Source of the DNA: Streptomyces sp. SID14436
GTDB lineage: Bacteria > Actinomycetota > Actinomycetes > Streptomycetales > Streptomycetaceae
Assembly (NCBI RefSeq): GCF_010548465.1
Contig: NZ_JAAGMD010000579.1
Span: 1 to 34,316 of the forward strand
Length of the DNA stretch: 34,316 nt
Direction: 5' to 3'
Positions within the stretch are counted from its first letter, which is position 1. Each line of letters begins with the position of its first letter. This document shows positions 15,158 through 23,718 of this stretch, in pieces. The notes under the pieces are model-generated. The model ran no database searches. It saw nothing but the letters and a program-made list of their open reading frames with translations, and was not told the DNA's origin. A program made the translations under genes and the position numbers.

Positions 15158-18112
15158 TCAGCTTCGCGGGCAGGGGAAGGACTTCAGGGCCGCCGCCAGG
15201 CCGGATTCGTCGGTGCCGATCTTGCGGTAGACGGAGGAGAGCAGGTGCCGGACGCCCTGCTCGGTGAGGTGGAGGTCGCCGGCGATCGTGGGGGCGGGGA
15301 CGCCCCGGGCGGCCAGTTCGGCGGCCTTGCGTTCGGGGGCGGTGAGGGTGTCCGTCTGGCCGTACCGCAGGGGGAGGGGACGCAGGCCCGCGGCGGCGAG
15401 TTCGTCCCGGGCGCGGACGGCCAGTGCCTCCGCCCCGCAGTGGACCGCGCCCTCCAGTCCCTGGTAGAGACGGTCGGCGGCCTCCTGGAGCCGGCCGTTG
15501 CGGGAGAGCGCGGCGCCGTGCCCGACGAGCGCGCGGGCCAGTTCGTAGGCGGCGGGAGAGCGCTCCAGGTGGTCGACGGCCTCCGCGTACAGGTCGATCG
15601 CGGCCGGCCCGCCGGTCACCTCGGCCAGGGTGCGCACCGCCCGTCCGATCGCCGAGGCGGCGCCGAAGTCCCGGGCCCGCTTGACCGCCTCCCGCGCATG
15701 ACGGACGGCCACGTCGGGTGCGGTGCGGGCGAGGGCCGAGGCGAGGCCGGACTGCCAGGGGCACCAGGCGGGGTTGCGCCAGTCGCGCCGGTCCAGCCAC
15801 TCGCCGACCTCGGACAGCAGGGCGGCGGCGTCGGCGTGGCGGCCCTCGGCGAGGAGCAGTTCGGCGTACACGGTGCGCGGGTCGGGGTAGATGACCGCGT
15901 TCGGGACCAGCTTGCCGAAGCGGTAGCGGTCGGCGAGCCGGCGGGCCGCGGCCGTCCGCCCGCGGGCCAGCAGCGTCTGGATGAGGATGCCGACGGCGAA
16001 CCACTGCGCGGGCACCGCGCCCTCGACCCGGTCGGCGATGCGCAGCCCCTCGCGGACCAGGTTCTCGGCCTCGGCGAGGCAGCCCCGCTGGTGGCGGATG
16101 TACCCGGCGAGGGCCTGGCCGAGGGCCAGGTGGGAGCCGCGCCAGCCCTTGTCCTCGCACTCGGCCATGCCCCGGGCGAACAGCTCCTCGGCGCGCCGCG
16201 GCTGGTCGCAGTACATGAACACCAGGGCCACCGAGACCGGCACCTCGAAGCCCCGGTTCTGGTCGGTCCAGCTGAGCCCGCCGCGCAGCGCCTCCTCCGC
16301 GTGGCCGAGCGCCGTCTCGCGGGGCTCGCCGCACAGCACGGCGTCCCAGGCCCGCAGGCCCAGGATGTAGCGTTCCTCCAGCCCGCGGCCGGCCACCCTC
16401 GCGGCCAGCCGGGCGAGCCGGCGGGAACGCGCGGCCGAGTCCGGCTCGTCGGTGCGGAAGGCGCTCCAGACGAACGCGTCGGCCTGCATGCGCAGCCGGA
16501 TGCGGGGGTGGCGGGCCCGCCGGGCCTCGTCGCCGGCGACCGTGGCGGCCTCGGCCATCCGGTCGGTGTGGGCCAGGGCCTGGGTGAGCCGGTACACGAT
16601 CGAGGCCCGCAGCTCCGGTTCCACCCCCGGCTCCGTCAGCGCCTCCCGTAAGTGGGCGACGGTGGCCGTGGGCTTGATGAGGAAGGTGGAGCAGGCGAGT
16701 TCGTGCAGCAGGGCGGCGCGCTCCTCGGGCAGCGGAGGTTCCTGCAGGGCCCGGGTCAGCAGGCGCCGCGCGGCCTCGGGGGCTCCCGCCCGGGTGTATT
16801 CGCGGGCGGCCTCGCGCAGGCAGGCGACCGCCTCCGGGCGGCCCTCGGCGGGCACTTCGAGCAGGTGCCGGGCGGCGGCGGCCGGGCCGAACCCGGCCGC
16901 GCGGATCGCCTCGGCGGCCGTGTTGTGCAGGCCGACGCGCAGCCCGGTGGGGATGGCCCGGTAGATGGTGGTGGCGATCAGGGGGTGGATGAACGCCAGG
17001 CCGTCGCTGCCGTCGTCCTCGGCCAGGATCCGGCCCGCGCGCAGCCGCTCGGTCGCCTCGGCGGCGGCCTCGCTCCCGACCACGGCCAGGGCGGCGGCGA
17101 GTTCCTGCGAGACGGACTCGCCCAGGACGGCGGCCGCGTAGGCGAACCGGACGGTGGTGGTGCCCATGGCGTGCAGGCGCTCCATCAGCCCCGGGCCCTC
17201 GATGGCCGCGGCGAGGTCCCGCATCGCCCGCAGGTCCTGCCGGGTGCCCTTGAGGTTGCGTTCGCCCAGCTGGATGGCGAGTTCGACGGCCTCGAACGGG
17301 CTGCCCCCGGTGACCGCCCAGCACGCGTCGCAGAACGCGTCCTCCGCCTCCTCCCCGACCTCGTCGCGGACGATCCGGGCGACGCTTCCGGCGCTCAGCG
17401 GAGCGAGCTCGTAGGGGCGCCCGGCGAGGCCGCCGGGCAGGGTGCGCAGGGGCTCCGCCTCGGGCGGCAGGTCGTCGGGCCGGTAGGCGAGGACGATCAG
17501 CAGGGGCAGGTCGGCCACCCGCGGGGCGAAGGAGAGGAGCCAGCCGAGCGATTCGGCGTCCGCCCAGTGCAGGTCGTCCAGGAGCAGCACCAGCGGGGCC
17601 CGCTGCACGGCGAGGCGGGTGACGACCCAGTCGAGGCCGTCCCGGACGCCGGTCGGGTCGGGGACGTGGGTGGCGTGCCCCGCCTCCAGGCCGAGCGCGG
17701 CGCCCACGATGTCGTACCAGCTTCCCAGGAAGTCGCGCAGTTCGGCCTCGGACATGGTGGCCAGCGCGGGCTGCAGGAGCCGGCGCACCACACGGAACGC
17801 CAGCTCCTGCTCGTTGGCACCGCCGCTGCCGGAGAGCACGCTCACGCCGTGCGCGGCGGCGAGGTCGCGGGTGCGGGCCAGCAGAGTCGTCTTGCCCATC
17901 CCTCCCCGGCCGGTGAAGCTGAGCAGCCCGCCGTGCGGCACGTTGTCCCCGGTGTCCCGCAGGGCCGCCAGCGCCCGTTCGACGGCCTCCAGTTCGCGCT
18001 GGCGCTCGAACAACGGCCTCGGCCGGGTGGGAAGGTGCCGCAGCTCGTTGGCCATGTGCCGTACCGCTTCCTGTTGTTCGGCAAGGGTGGCAGGAGAGCG
18101 TACGCCGCCCAC
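15158..18112 (-). CDS. LuxR-type ATP-binding regulator (LAL/MalT-like)
   Basis: Large regulator of 984 aa. Residues about 34-330 form an AAA/STAND ATPase with Walker A GRGGMGKTT (68-76) and a Walker B region LVLLLDDLHWAD. A long middle region consists of TPR-like helical repeats. The C-terminal 60 residues are a LuxR helix-turn-helix (LTAPERKAAELAARGVPAPTIAGDLHLTEQGVRHLLSSVYRKIG). Such proteins often activate secondary-metabolite clusters in Streptomyces. It lies 130 bp downstream of the terpene synthase on the same strand, so it is a candidate activator of that pair. GTG 18112 is the farthest start before an in-frame TGA; ATG 18055 (MANELRHL) with AGGAAG upstream is an alternative. Confidence 0.9.
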   Translation of the reverse strand: MGGVRSPATLAEQQEAVRHMANELRHLPTRPRPLFERQRELEAVERALAALRDTGDNVPHGGLLSFTGRGGMGKTTLLARTRDLAAAHGVSVLSGSGGANEQELAFRVVRRLLQPALATMSEAELRDFLGSWYDIVGAALGLEAGHATHVPDPTGVRDGLDWVVTRLAVQRAPLVLLLDDLHWADAESLGWLLSFAPRVADLPLLIVLAYRPDDLPPEAEPLRTLPGGLAGRPYELAPLSAGSVARIVRDEVGEEAEDAFCDACWAVTGGSPFEAVELAIQLGERNLKGTRQDLRAMRDLAAAIEGPGLMERLHAMGTTTVRFAYAAAVLGESVSQELAAALAVVGSEAAAEATERLRAGRILAEDDGSDGLAFIHPLIATTIYRAIPTGLRVGLHNTAAEAIRAAGFGPAAAARHLLEVPAEGRPEAVACLREAAREYTRAGAPEAARRLLTRALQEPPLPEERAALLHELACSTFLIKPTATVAHLREALTEPGVEPELRASIVYRLTQALAHTDRMAEAATVAGDEARRARHPRIRLRMQADAFVWSAFRTDEPDSAARSRRLARLAARVAGRGLEERYILGLRAWDAVLCGEPRETALGHAEEALRGGLSWTDQNRGFEVPVSVALVFMYCDQPRRAEELFARGMAECEDKGWRGSHLALGQALAGYIRHQRGCLAEAENLVREGLRIADRVEGAVPAQWFAVGILIQTLLARGRTAAARRLADRYRFGKLVPNAVIYPDPRTVYAELLLAEGRHADAAALLSEVGEWLDRRDWRNPAWCPWQSGLASALARTAPDVAVRHAREAVKRARDFGAASAIGRAVRTLAEVTGGPAAIDLYAEAVDHLERSPAAYELARALVGHGAALSRNGRLQEAADRLYQGLEGAVHCGAEALAVRARDELAAAGLRPLPLRYGQTDTLTAPERKAAELAARGVPAPTIAGDLHLTEQGVRHLLSSVYRKIGTDESGLAAALKSFPCPRS

Positions 18113-18241
18113 CGGACCCGGGACGGGTGTCCGGGACCGGTGGAACGAGTACGGGTGAATCGCTCCGGGTAAGGGGTTGGTTTCCTTCCGTCAGGGGTAG
18201 GGAACGGCGAATGGGCGCCGCGAGGACGGCAGTTGCGGTGG

Positions 18242-19225
18242 TCAGGCCAGGGCGGACGCCGAGGCCGTGTCCGCGTACCGCGGGACGGTGCGGGACCAGT
18301 GGTAGCACCCGCGGATCCAGCCGGCCATGCCCTCCACATAGCCGATGGCCGAGGGGCTCAGCCGGGGCCTGATGCCGGCGAACATCTCCTCGAACTCCCG
18401 TACCGCCGCGTTGATCTGCCGGATCGCCAGCATGGTGGCGACCGGCAGGGAGCACCGGTGGGCGCGCTGGTGGGCGAGGGCCAGGTTGATCAGCTCGCCC
18501 GCCTGCTGCTCCTTCACCGCGGAGTACAGGTCGGGTATCCACACGGCCGCGTCGGCCGACAGCCGGGTCAGCCGGCGCATCACCGGGTGGTGCAGTTCCG
18601 CCCCGGTCAGTTCCTCCGGCTGGGCCGCCTCGCACAGGGGGTGGAAGGGCTCGACCCCCGCGGTGAGCGCCCGGATCGAGGTGCACAGGGCGGCCCCGGC
18701 CGGCGGGGTGTGGGCCTGGGCGACCGCCTCGTGGAGGAGGCCGTGCACGTACTCCCGGCTCTTCCAGGTCCATCGGTCCGCCTGTGCGGGTGTGCACCGC
18801 TCGCGGACCTGGCGGAGCAGGTCGGCGAGGGCCGCGCCGAGGGCCGTGCCGGGGGAGGCGTCGTCCCGCAGGACGGCGATGCTCTCGTGGAGCAGGGGCA
18901 GCAGCCGGCCCGGTTCCCGCCGGCCGACCTCCTCGGCGAGGTCGTCGAACACGAACTGGTAGGCGATCTGCCGGGCCACGATGTGCAGCACATCGCGGTC
19001 CATGTCCGGGCTGTTGAAGGAGGCGAGTTCGGCCGGGCGGGTGCGGGCGATCATCTCCGTCACGCCCGGCTCCGCCGCCAGTCCGGTCTCCCGCAGCCAC
19101 TGCCCGACCCCTTCGGCCACCTGCTGCTCGTACGGGCTGCGGGCGAACGGGAAGGGCATGTACAGATGGGCGTCGATCAGCTCCGGGAGAGTGGACCCGG
19201 TCCCCGCGTCCCCCGTGGCCGTCAT
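18242..19225 (-). CDS. Class I terpene synthase with altered NSE triad
   Basis: Predicted bacterial sesquiterpene-type cyclase of 327 aa, all-alpha fold, acting on a prenyl diphosphate with Mg2+. The Asp-rich motif is DDLAE (94-98). The second metal motif reads PDLYSAVKE (231-239): Ser235 and Glu239 of the NSE triad are present but the first ligand is Pro231, not Asn. Arg185 lies exactly 46 residues before the triad, as expected for the diphosphate sensor, and the C-terminal RY pair is R316-Y317. ATG 19225 is chosen because GAGGTGACC precedes it and it begins 7 bp after the P450 stop; ATG 19240 overlaps the P450 end. The product cannot be predicted. Confidence 0.9.
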   Translation of the reverse strand: MTATGDAGTGSTLPELIDAHLYMPFPFARSPYEQQVAEGVGQWLRETGLAAEPGVTEMIARTRPAELASFNSPDMDRDVLHIVARQIAYQFVFDDLAEEVGRREPGRLLPLLHESIAVLRDDASPGTALGAALADLLRQVRERCTPAQADRWTWKSREYVHGLLHEAVAQAHTPPAGAALCTSIRALTAGVEPFHPLCEAAQPEELTGAELHHPVMRRLTRLSADAAVWIPDLYSAVKEQQAGELINLALAHQRAHRCSLPVATMLAIRQINAAVREFEEMFAGIRPRLSPSAIGYVEGMAGWIRGCYHWSRTVPRYADTASASALA

Positions 19226-19232
19226 GGTCACC

Positions 19233-20720
19233 TCACGCATCGTCGACACCGGTGGCACCTGCCTCTCGCGATTCGCTTACCGCGGACGACGGGCCGGGCC
19301 GGGCGGTCCGCGCGCCCGTGGGCGTGGCCGCCGGCGCGGACTGTCCGGCGCGTCGCTCGCACCGCATGACCAGCGACCTCGGCCCGAGCGTCACCGCGGG
19401 CCGTACGGGAGCGACCGGGCCCGGGGGACGGCGCAGCCGCCACCGGCGGGCGATCGTCGCGAGCGTCACCGTGGCCTGCGCGAGGGCGAAGGTGTCCCCG
19501 AGGCACTTCCGGGTCCCGGCGGCGAACGGGATCATCGCGCTGTACGGCCCGCCGCCGTCCCCGCCGGCCTCCCCGCCGCCCCGCCACCGCTCGGGCAGGA
19601 ACCGCTCCGGGTCGGCGAACGACCCGGGGGAGTGATGCAGGAGGTAGGGGCTGTACAGCACGGTCGCCCCGGCGGGCAGCAGACGTCCGCCGAACTCGAC
19701 CTCCCGGGTGGTCAGCCGGGTGAACAGCCAGCCGGGCGGCGCGAGGCGCAGGGACTCGTCGACGACGGACCGGGTGTACACCAGGCGCGGCAGGTCGTCG
19801 AGGGCGGGCCGGGTCCGTCCGGCGAGCACGGCGTCGACCTCCTCGTGGAGCCGCTGCTCGGCCTCGGGATGCAGGTCGAGGAGGCCGAAGGCGGAGGAGA
19901 GGCACAGGGCGGCGCTCTCGGCGCCGGTGAGCAGGAGGGAGACGAGCTGGTCCTGCACCTCGCGGCCGGTCACCTCCGGCTCCGGGCCGTCGGCCGCGGC
20001 CAGCAGTGTGCCGAGCACGTCGTCGCGTGCCTCGCCCGCCAGCCGCCGCCGGGTGACGACCTCGTCGACGATCGCCCGCAGCCGGGCGACGGCCCGGGTG
20101 TAGCGGCGGTGCCCGGGGGTGGGAAGACGGAAGAAGGCGTCGACCGGCACGACGGTGCGGACGAACAGTCCGCGCACCACCGTGGTCAGGCAGTCCCGCA
20201 CCTCGGCGGCGCGCCCCGGGTCCAGCGCGTCCGAGAACAGCACCCGGCCGACCACGCCGGTCGTCACCGTCATCATGGCCGCGCTGACGTCCACCTCCTG
20301 GCCGTCCCGCCAGTCGCGGCACAGGTCCTCGGCCTCCTCGGCCATCGGCTCGGTGAGCCGGGCGACGCGTGCCGGGCGGAAGGCGGGCTGCAGCAGGCGG
20401 CGCTGTCTGCGGTGGTCCTCGTGCGGGCAGGTGACGACACCGTCGCCCATCAGGGCCCGCAGCCGGGTGTACAGGGGGCCGCCCTTGTCGAAGGTGCGGG
20501 TGTCCCGCAGCATCTCGTGGACCAGACGGGGATGGCAGACGACCCACGCCCTCCTCGGGCCGAGGCGTATTTCCACCAGATCGCCGTGCGCGGGAAGGGA
20601 ATTCAGGAAGTGCAGCGGACGCCGGATGAGAGAAATACCATGGGTGACGGACGGCAATATCCCGGGGGCGGTTCCGGATTTCCAGGCCGTGGGTGGGTGT
20701 TCCGCGGTGCAGTGATTCAT
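19233..20720 (-). CDS. Cytochrome P450 paired with terpene synthase
   Basis: Class I-like bacterial P450 of 495 aa, slightly longer than average, with a Pro/Ala/Ser-rich tail of about 40 residues. The K-helix ExxR motif is ESLR (322-325). The haem loop is PFAAGTRKCLG with Cys406 as thiolate ligand. The I-helix reads LLLTGAESAALCLS (from 262), so Glu268-Ser269 replace the common acid-threonine pair. Overall layout resembles CYP170-type terpene oxidases, known from terpene synthase operons; this is by eye only. The terpene synthase begins 7 bp after its stop, so the P450 probably oxidises its hydrocarbon product. ATG 20720 has AGGTGG about 8 nt upstream. Confidence 0.93.
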   Translation of the reverse strand: MNHCTAEHPPTAWKSGTAPGILPSVTHGISLIRRPLHFLNSLPAHGDLVEIRLGPRRAWVVCHPRLVHEMLRDTRTFDKGGPLYTRLRALMGDGVVTCPHEDHRRQRRLLQPAFRPARVARLTEPMAEEAEDLCRDWRDGQEVDVSAAMMTVTTGVVGRVLFSDALDPGRAAEVRDCLTTVVRGLFVRTVVPVDAFFRLPTPGHRRYTRAVARLRAIVDEVVTRRRLAGEARDDVLGTLLAAADGPEPEVTGREVQDQLVSLLLTGAESAALCLSSAFGLLDLHPEAEQRLHEEVDAVLAGRTRPALDDLPRLVYTRSVVDESLRLAPPGWLFTRLTTREVEFGGRLLPAGATVLYSPYLLHHSPGSFADPERFLPERWRGGGEAGGDGGGPYSAMIPFAAGTRKCLGDTFALAQATVTLATIARRWRLRRPPGPVAPVRPAVTLGPRSLVMRCERRAGQSAPAATPTGARTARPGPSSAVSESREAGATGVDDA

Positions 20721-20731
20721 CGCCTACCACC

Positions 20732-20745
20732 TGTCTCGCGCGACA
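20732..20745. promoter_or_regulatory. Short inverted repeat near the P450 start
   Basis: TGTCTCGCGCGACA: arms TGTC and GACA flank a six-base centre. It lies 12-25 bp upstream of the P450 start and overlaps the untranslated leader. It could be an operator or chance. Confidence 0.3.
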
Positions 20746-20761
20746 CAAGGAATGCAGCGAT

Positions 20762-20779
20762 GTCCCACCTGTGTGGGAC
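20762..20779. promoter_or_regulatory. 18-bp palindrome upstream of the P450-terpene operon
   Basis: Perfect 7-bp arms GTCCCAC and GTGGGAC around CTGT, 42-59 bp upstream of the P450 start. The surrounding 100 bp are unusually A+T-rich for this genome (CCTTTTCC, CCTTTTTCC tracts), as expected for a promoter. It is a candidate operator for the terpene operon, possibly for the LAL regulator; the factor is unknown. Confidence 0.5.
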
Positions 20780-20946
20780 GTGAATCCTTTTCCTGCCCAC
20801 TCAAACCGGCCACCCGATGTGCCGAAACCTTTTTCCATGGGGGCGCACAGGAGCGTGGCGGAGCATTCGGCACCGGGCCGGACGCTCTTGTCCCGGAGCA
20901 CGAACGATGCTTTTCGCCCTGATGGCCCGCGCTTCGCCGGGTGTCG

Positions 20947-21783
20947 TCAGTCCTTGCCGCGGACGACGGTCACGGGGCAGTCGGCGTGGTGCAGCAGCGC
21001 CTGGCTGACCGAGCCGAGCAGCATCCCGGCGAACCCGCCGTGCCCGCGCGCCCCCGCCACCACCAGCTGGGCGCCCCGGGTGGCCGCCAGCAGCGTGTGC
21101 CGGACCCGGCCCCGCTCCAGCCGCAGGTCGACGGCGACGCCGGGATGCGCCGCCCGCCACGGTGCCACCGCCTCCTCCAGGCGCCGCCGGTGCGTCTCAC
21201 GGAGGGCGTCGAGATCCACCACCACGTTCAGCGGATCGGCCGGACCGTCGTACGGCGTCGGCTCGCTCCAGGTGTTCCACACGTGCAGGGCGACCAGCGG
21301 GGCATCGCGCATGGCGGCCTCCGCGAAGGCGAACCGGGCCGCCGCGGCCCCGCCCGGCGAGCCGTCCACGGCCAGCAGCACCGGCCCCTGCGGGTCGGTC
21401 CGGCCGCGGACCACCATGAGGGGGCAGTGCCCGTGGGCGGCGAGCTGCACGACCGTCGACCCCAGCAGCAGATCGCCGAACCCGCTCCGGCCCCGGCTGC
21501 CGAGGACCGCCAGCACCGCGTGGCGCGATTCGCTCTGCAACACCGTGAGCGTCTCGCCGGACGCCACGGTCCTGGCCATCTCCAGGCCCGGGGCACGCTC
21601 GTGGGCACGGCGCTCGGCCCGGGCCAGCACTCCGTGGATCATCGGGTCCAGGTCCACCAGACGGCTGAACGCGTGCACGATCCGCAGCTGCGCGTCCCGC
21701 AACTGCGCCTCACGGGCCGCGACGTCGACCGCCGCGAGACTGGACGACGAACCGTCCACTCCGACGATGACCGTGTCCCTCAC
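20947..21783 (-). CDS. Universal stress protein, two Usp domains
   Basis: A 278-aa tandem UspA-fold protein. Domain 1 begins TVIVGVDGSSSSLAAV and ends at GSRGRSGFGDLLLGSTVVQLAAHGHCPLMVV. Domain 2 begins VLLAVDGSPGGAAAARFAF and ends GARGHGGFAGMLLGSVSQALLHHADCPVTVV. Both carry the GxxGx9GS nucleotide-binding motif of ATP-binding Usp proteins. Such proteins act in the cytoplasm in dormancy, hypoxia or energy stress. It is followed on the same strand by the P450 gene after 226 bp and lies 194 bp after a second usp gene, from which it is diverged rather than a recent copy. Confidence 0.95.
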   Translation of the reverse strand: MRDTVIVGVDGSSSSLAAVDVAAREAQLRDAQLRIVHAFSRLVDLDPMIHGVLARAERRAHERAPGLEMARTVASGETLTVLQSESRHAVLAVLGSRGRSGFGDLLLGSTVVQLAAHGHCPLMVVRGRTDPQGPVLLAVDGSPGGAAAARFAFAEAAMRDAPLVALHVWNTWSEPTPYDGPADPLNVVVDLDALRETHRRRLEEAVAPWRAAHPGVAVDLRLERGRVRHTLLAATRGAQLVVAGARGHGGFAGMLLGSVSQALLHHADCPVTVVRGKD

Positions 21784-21977
21784 CGCTCACTCCCGTCCCC
21801 GTCCCGGCCCCTGACCGGCCGACGCGGTGCCCCGATGTCCGGACGCCGGCAATTACGAGCGGAGTACCCGCCCGACGCCCCGCCTACCCGTCGCCCGGCC
21901 CGGGCGCCGGGCCGGCGCAGGACCGAGGCGGGCGCCTCCGGATGGACCGGGGCCGTCCCCCTCCGGAACAGGCCCGA

Positions 21978-22880
21978 TCAGGCCGGGTCCCCATCCGCGT
22001 CCGCGCGCTCGCCGCGCACCACCGCCACCGGGCAGTGCGCGTGATGCAGCATCGCCTGGCTCACCGATCCCAGCAGCAGCCCGGCGAACCCGCCCCGGCC
22101 CCGCGCCCCGACCACCAGCAGGCGGGCCGTGCGGCTCGCCTCGATGAGGGCCTCACGGCTGCCTCCCCGCACGAGCTCGTGCCGCACCTTCACACCGGGG
22201 AACCGCTCCCCGTACCCGCTCAGCGCCTCGGCGAGCAGCCGCTCCTCGCTCGCGGCCAGCGCCCCCGGTTCGTTCGCGTACGGCACCGTGGCGTCCGGCG
22301 GGGCCGGCAGCGGCGCGTTCCAGGTCGTCCAGGCGTGCAGGGCGACCAGTTCGGCCCCGCGCGCGGCGGCCTCCGCGAAGGCGAAGTCGATCGCCCTCCG
22401 GCCCGCCGCGGAACCGTCGACGCCGACCACGACCGGCCCGTCCGGCGTGCCCGGCTCGCGCACCACCAGCACCGGACACTTGCCGTGGGCCGCCAGGTGC
22501 ACCGCCGTCGAACCGACGAGCAGGCCCACGAACCCGCCCATGCCCCGGGAACCGACGACCACCAGTTCCGCCTGGCGCGACTGCGCCTCCAGCACCGTCA
22601 GCGGCTCGCCGGTGATCACCGCGTGCGAGACCTCCACGTCCGGCGCCGCCGACCGGGCGTGCTCGACGGCCTCGGCGACCAGCCGGTCCGCGGCGGCCTG
22701 CAGCCCTCCGTCGGCCGGCCCCATCGGCGGGGCGCCCAGGGGCACGTGCAGCGCGGGCCACAGGAACGCGTGCACCACACGGAGCCCGACCCCGCGCCGT
22801 TCCGCCTCGGCGGCAGCCGCCTCCACGGCAGCCAGGCTCGATTCCGAACCATCCACCCCGACGACCACCGGTCCGCTCAT
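21978..22880 (-). CDS. Universal stress protein, two Usp domains (second copy)
   Basis: A 300-aa tandem Usp protein. Domain 1 starts PVVVGVDGSESSLAAVEAAA and contains GSRGMGGFVGLLVGSTAVHLAAHGKCPVLVV; domain 2 contains VVVGVDGSAAGRRAIDFAF and GARGRGGFAGLLLGSVSQAMLHHAHCPVAVV. Both nucleotide-binding motifs are complete. ATG 22880 has a strong GAGGAGG leader; the frame extends upstream to 22994 but that part looks non-coding. A palindromic motif with a GGACCAATGGGCC core lies about 80-95 bp upstream and may be a stress-regulator site. It faces the antiporter genes across a 348-bp gap. Confidence 0.95.
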   Translation of the reverse strand: MSGPVVVGVDGSESSLAAVEAAAAEAERRGVGLRVVHAFLWPALHVPLGAPPMGPADGGLQAAADRLVAEAVEHARSAAPDVEVSHAVITGEPLTVLEAQSRQAELVVVGSRGMGGFVGLLVGSTAVHLAAHGKCPVLVVREPGTPDGPVVVGVDGSAAGRRAIDFAFAEAAARGAELVALHAWTTWNAPLPAPPDATVPYANEPGALAASEERLLAEALSGYGERFPGVKVRHELVRGGSREALIEASRTARLLVVGARGRGGFAGLLLGSVSQAMLHHAHCPVAVVRGERADADGDPA

Positions 22881-22955
22881 CACGCCTCCTCGTCTCCTCG
22901 TGCCCGTGTTCCGTTGTCCCCTCCTCTCCAGGATGTGCCACGGCGCCCGCCACGG

Positions 22956-22976
22956 CGCGGGACCAATGGGCCCGCG
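22956..22976. promoter_or_regulatory. Palindromic site CGCGGG-N9-CCCGCG with GGACCAATGGGCC core
   Basis: Perfect 6-bp arms flank ACCAATGGG. The 13-mer GGACCAATGGGCC (22960-22972) recurs with one change at 30120-30132. It lies upstream of a universal stress gene, and loosely resembles the DosR/DevR dormancy-regulon half sites (GGGAC...GTCCC) on both strands. Confidence 0.45.
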
Positions 22977-23088
22977 CCCGGGGCCGAACGGCACCGGACC
23001 GCCCCGGCCGCCGGACCGGCAGCGGCTTTGCCTGCGGCGGGGGCGCCCGCTGAGCAGCCCCGGCCGGTCATGAGCCTGTGCCGAGTTC

Positions 23089-23107
23089 GGTGTCCATCCG
23101 TGACACC
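23089..23107. promoter_or_regulatory. Inverted repeat upstream of the antiporter genes
   Basis: GGTGTC and GACACC with a 7-nt centre, 122-140 bp upstream of the regulatory subunit gene. The rest of the 348-bp gap (22881-23228) has no gene I can support, although the antiporter subunit frame stays open through the last 180 bp of it. Confidence 0.35.
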
Positions 23108-23228
23108 ACCCATGTCCTCAGCGTCGGTGGGGGATGGCACGATGTGCGTCGTGGGTGTGGATCAACCGTGCGAATGCGGGTCGGCACCCATGACAGCAAC
23201 GAAGAGAAGACCTGGAAGGGGACGGGCT

Positions 23229-23714
23229 GTGCCTGCTCCACGGATGAGCACCACGCCGCTGCCCGGCATCGGCGTGCAGTACGACCTCACCACGCGTGAG
23301 CACCAGCATCTGTCCGTCATCGCGCACCGGGACGGCGCGCGCACGGTGAACGTCTACCGGTCCGACGACCCCGACGCCTGTGCCCAGTCGCTGCGCCTGA
23401 CCACCGCCGAGTCGGCCGCCCTGATCGACGCGCTGACGCCCGATCACCACAGCCCCAGCGTGCTCCACACCACCGACCTCGGCCTGGTCGCGGAGCGCAT
23501 CGAGCTGTCCGCGGTCTCGCACTGGAACGGCCGGGTGCTGGGCGAGACCCGGATGCGCACCGACACGGGCGTCTCGATCGTGGCCGTGCTCCGCCGTGCC
23601 GAGGCGATCCCCTCCCCGGCCCCCGACTTCCGCCTCGCCGGTGGTGACACCCTGATCATGATCGGTACCCGCGAGGGCATCGACGCCGCCGCCGAGATCC
23701 TCGGCCGGGAGTGA
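23229..23714 (+). CDS. KhtT-like regulatory subunit with RCK_C (TrkA_C) domain
   Basis: Cytoplasmic regulatory protein of 161 aa. The N-terminal part (LPGIGVQYDLTTREHQHLSVIAHRDGARTVNVY) matches the KhtT N-terminal domain. The last 75 residues (ERIELSAVSHWNGRVLGETRMRTDTGVSIVAVLRR to GDTLIMIGTREGIDAAAEIL) form an RCK_C fold, which binds nucleotides such as cyclic di-AMP in several relatives. GTG 23229 is preferred since AAGGGG lies 7 nt upstream; ATG 23244 lacks a spaced RBS. The antiporter gene begins 4 bp after the stop, so the two are translated together and should form a KhtTU-type K+(Na+)/H+ antiporter complex. Confidence 0.92.
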   Translation: MPAPRMSTTPLPGIGVQYDLTTREHQHLSVIAHRDGARTVNVYRSDDPDACAQSLRLTTAESAALIDALTPDHHSPSVLHTTDLGLVAERIELSAVSHWNGRVLGETRMRTDTGVSIVAVLRRAEAIPSPAPDFRLAGGDTLIMIGTREGIDAAAEILGRE

Positions 23715-23718
23715 CCGC

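Noticed and set aside
15158..18112. Reading the LAL protein as an NLR/STAND antiphage defence protein
   Set aside because: The C-terminal LuxR helix-turn-helix and the LAL layout show a transcription regulator, and no effector domain is present.
14601..19100. 1499-codon minus-strand frame overlapping the LAL regulator and terpene synthase
   Set aside because: Pro/Arg/Gly-rich composition and no domain; it is an out-of-frame reading of real genes.
22129..23073. Plus-strand frame opposite the second universal stress gene
   Set aside because: Ser/Ala/Arg-rich shadow; the minus strand has two complete Usp nucleotide-binding motifs.
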